Shown here one piece after another: positions 23,055 through 23,318 of a stretch of 23,318 bases of DNA. The stretch is taken from assembly GCA_905373605.1 (NCBI GenBank), contig CAJPTO010000020.1, forward strand, positions 1-23,318, written 5' to 3'. The number at the start of each line of letters is the position of its first letter. Within the stretch, counting starts at the first letter, position 1. The position numbers were made by a program, and so were the translations under genes. The DNA is from an uncultured Prevotella sp. Its GTDB lineage: Bacteria > Bacteroidota > Bacteroidia > Bacteroidales > Bacteroidaceae. The notes under the pieces are model-generated. The model saw only the letters and a program-made list of their open reading frames with translations. It was not told the origin of the DNA and made no database searches.

Positions 23055-23318
23055 ATGACACATTTCAACATACCTGCCCTAACACTTGATGAAGCCCTTG
23101 TTTGGCAGAAAATAGACAACCTCAACAAGCCCAAAGGCTCGTTGGGCATGCTCGAAACGCTTGCTTTGAGAATTTGCCGCATGCAAAATTCCCTATCCCC
23201 CACCCTGTCACACCCCTCCCATTTGCTCTTTGCAGCCGACCACGGCATAGCCGACGAGCATGTAAGCGCATCGCCTAAAGCCGTCACTTGGCAGCAAATG
23301 ATTAACTTTACGCGAGGC
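23055..23318 (+). CDS. cobT: Nicotinate-nucleotide-dimethylbenzimidazole phosphoribosyltransferase, N-terminal part
   Basis: The enzyme forms the alpha-ribazole phosphate that becomes the lower ligand of cobalamin. From the ATG at 23055 the frame stays open for 88 codons to the window edge. It reads KIDNLNKPKGSLGMLETLA (19-37), the family's L.KP.GSLG.LE signature, and FAADHGIADEHVSASPKAVT, matching the A.DHGV...GVS..P..VT block. About three quarters of the usual ~350 aa lies outside the window. The codons read up to the edge show no defect. It sits directly after cobU in the same direction, as expected for a cob operon. Confidence 0.94.
   Translation, partial: MTHFNIPALTLDEALVWQKIDNLNKPKGSLGMLETLALRICRMQNSLSPTLSHPSHLLFAADHGIADEHVSASPKAVTWQQMINFTRG

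Overview
The window looks like a chromosomal segment of a Bacteroidota bacterium, most likely Prevotellaceae. The grounds are a short (290 aa) Bacteroidota-type RpoD, promoter boxes of the TTTG-N19-20-TAnnTTTG type, an OmpA-like porin with the GYASPEG variant, a Pif1/RecD-like helicase fused to an HTH, BACON-like lipoproteins and an IS1380-type transposase remnant. Ribosome binding sites are mostly weak, as is usual in the phylum. I see no rRNA, tRNA, CRISPR array or prophage.

Layout. Positions 1-528 hold the C-terminal part of a FecCD-type ABC importer permease whose reading frame is broken at the window edge. Positions 529-2634 are a decayed accessory stretch: an octamer repeat, a truncated and frameshifted transposase remnant, two small lipoproteins, a long hairpin and protein-like remnants with in-frame stops. 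Positions 2635-6459 are a minus-strand block of helicase, low-molecular-weight protein tyrosine phosphatase and rpoD. Positions 6460-8269 are a 1.8 kb spacer with no convincing gene. It holds a 15-unit octamer array, a 22-bp tandem repeat, copies of a dispersed CATTTAGC-type word and, at its right end, the promoter of the next operon.

Positions 8270-11628 are a plus-strand operon of three genes (mannose-1-phosphate guanylyltransferase, gmd, fcl). Together they turn mannose-1-phosphate into GDP-L-fucose for surface glycans. A strong terminator hairpin at 11899-11931 separates it from a minus-strand series: zinc-ribbon membrane protein, GH25 lysozyme, a nucleotidyltransferase-like protein, an NhaC-type antiporter, a LacI-type regulator, a Crp/Fnr-type regulator and lepA. 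A small lipoprotein gene diverges from lepA. An OmpA-family porin follows on the minus strand with a clear promoter and terminator, and the window ends with plus-strand cobU and the start of cobT (cobalamin nucleotide-loop assembly).

I did not find a clear new multi-gene defence or biosynthetic system. The most interesting items are the repeat families in the spacers, the decayed mobile-element region at 529-2634, two genes whose promoter box lies 4-5 nt from the start codon, and the lysozyme/zinc-ribbon gene pair.
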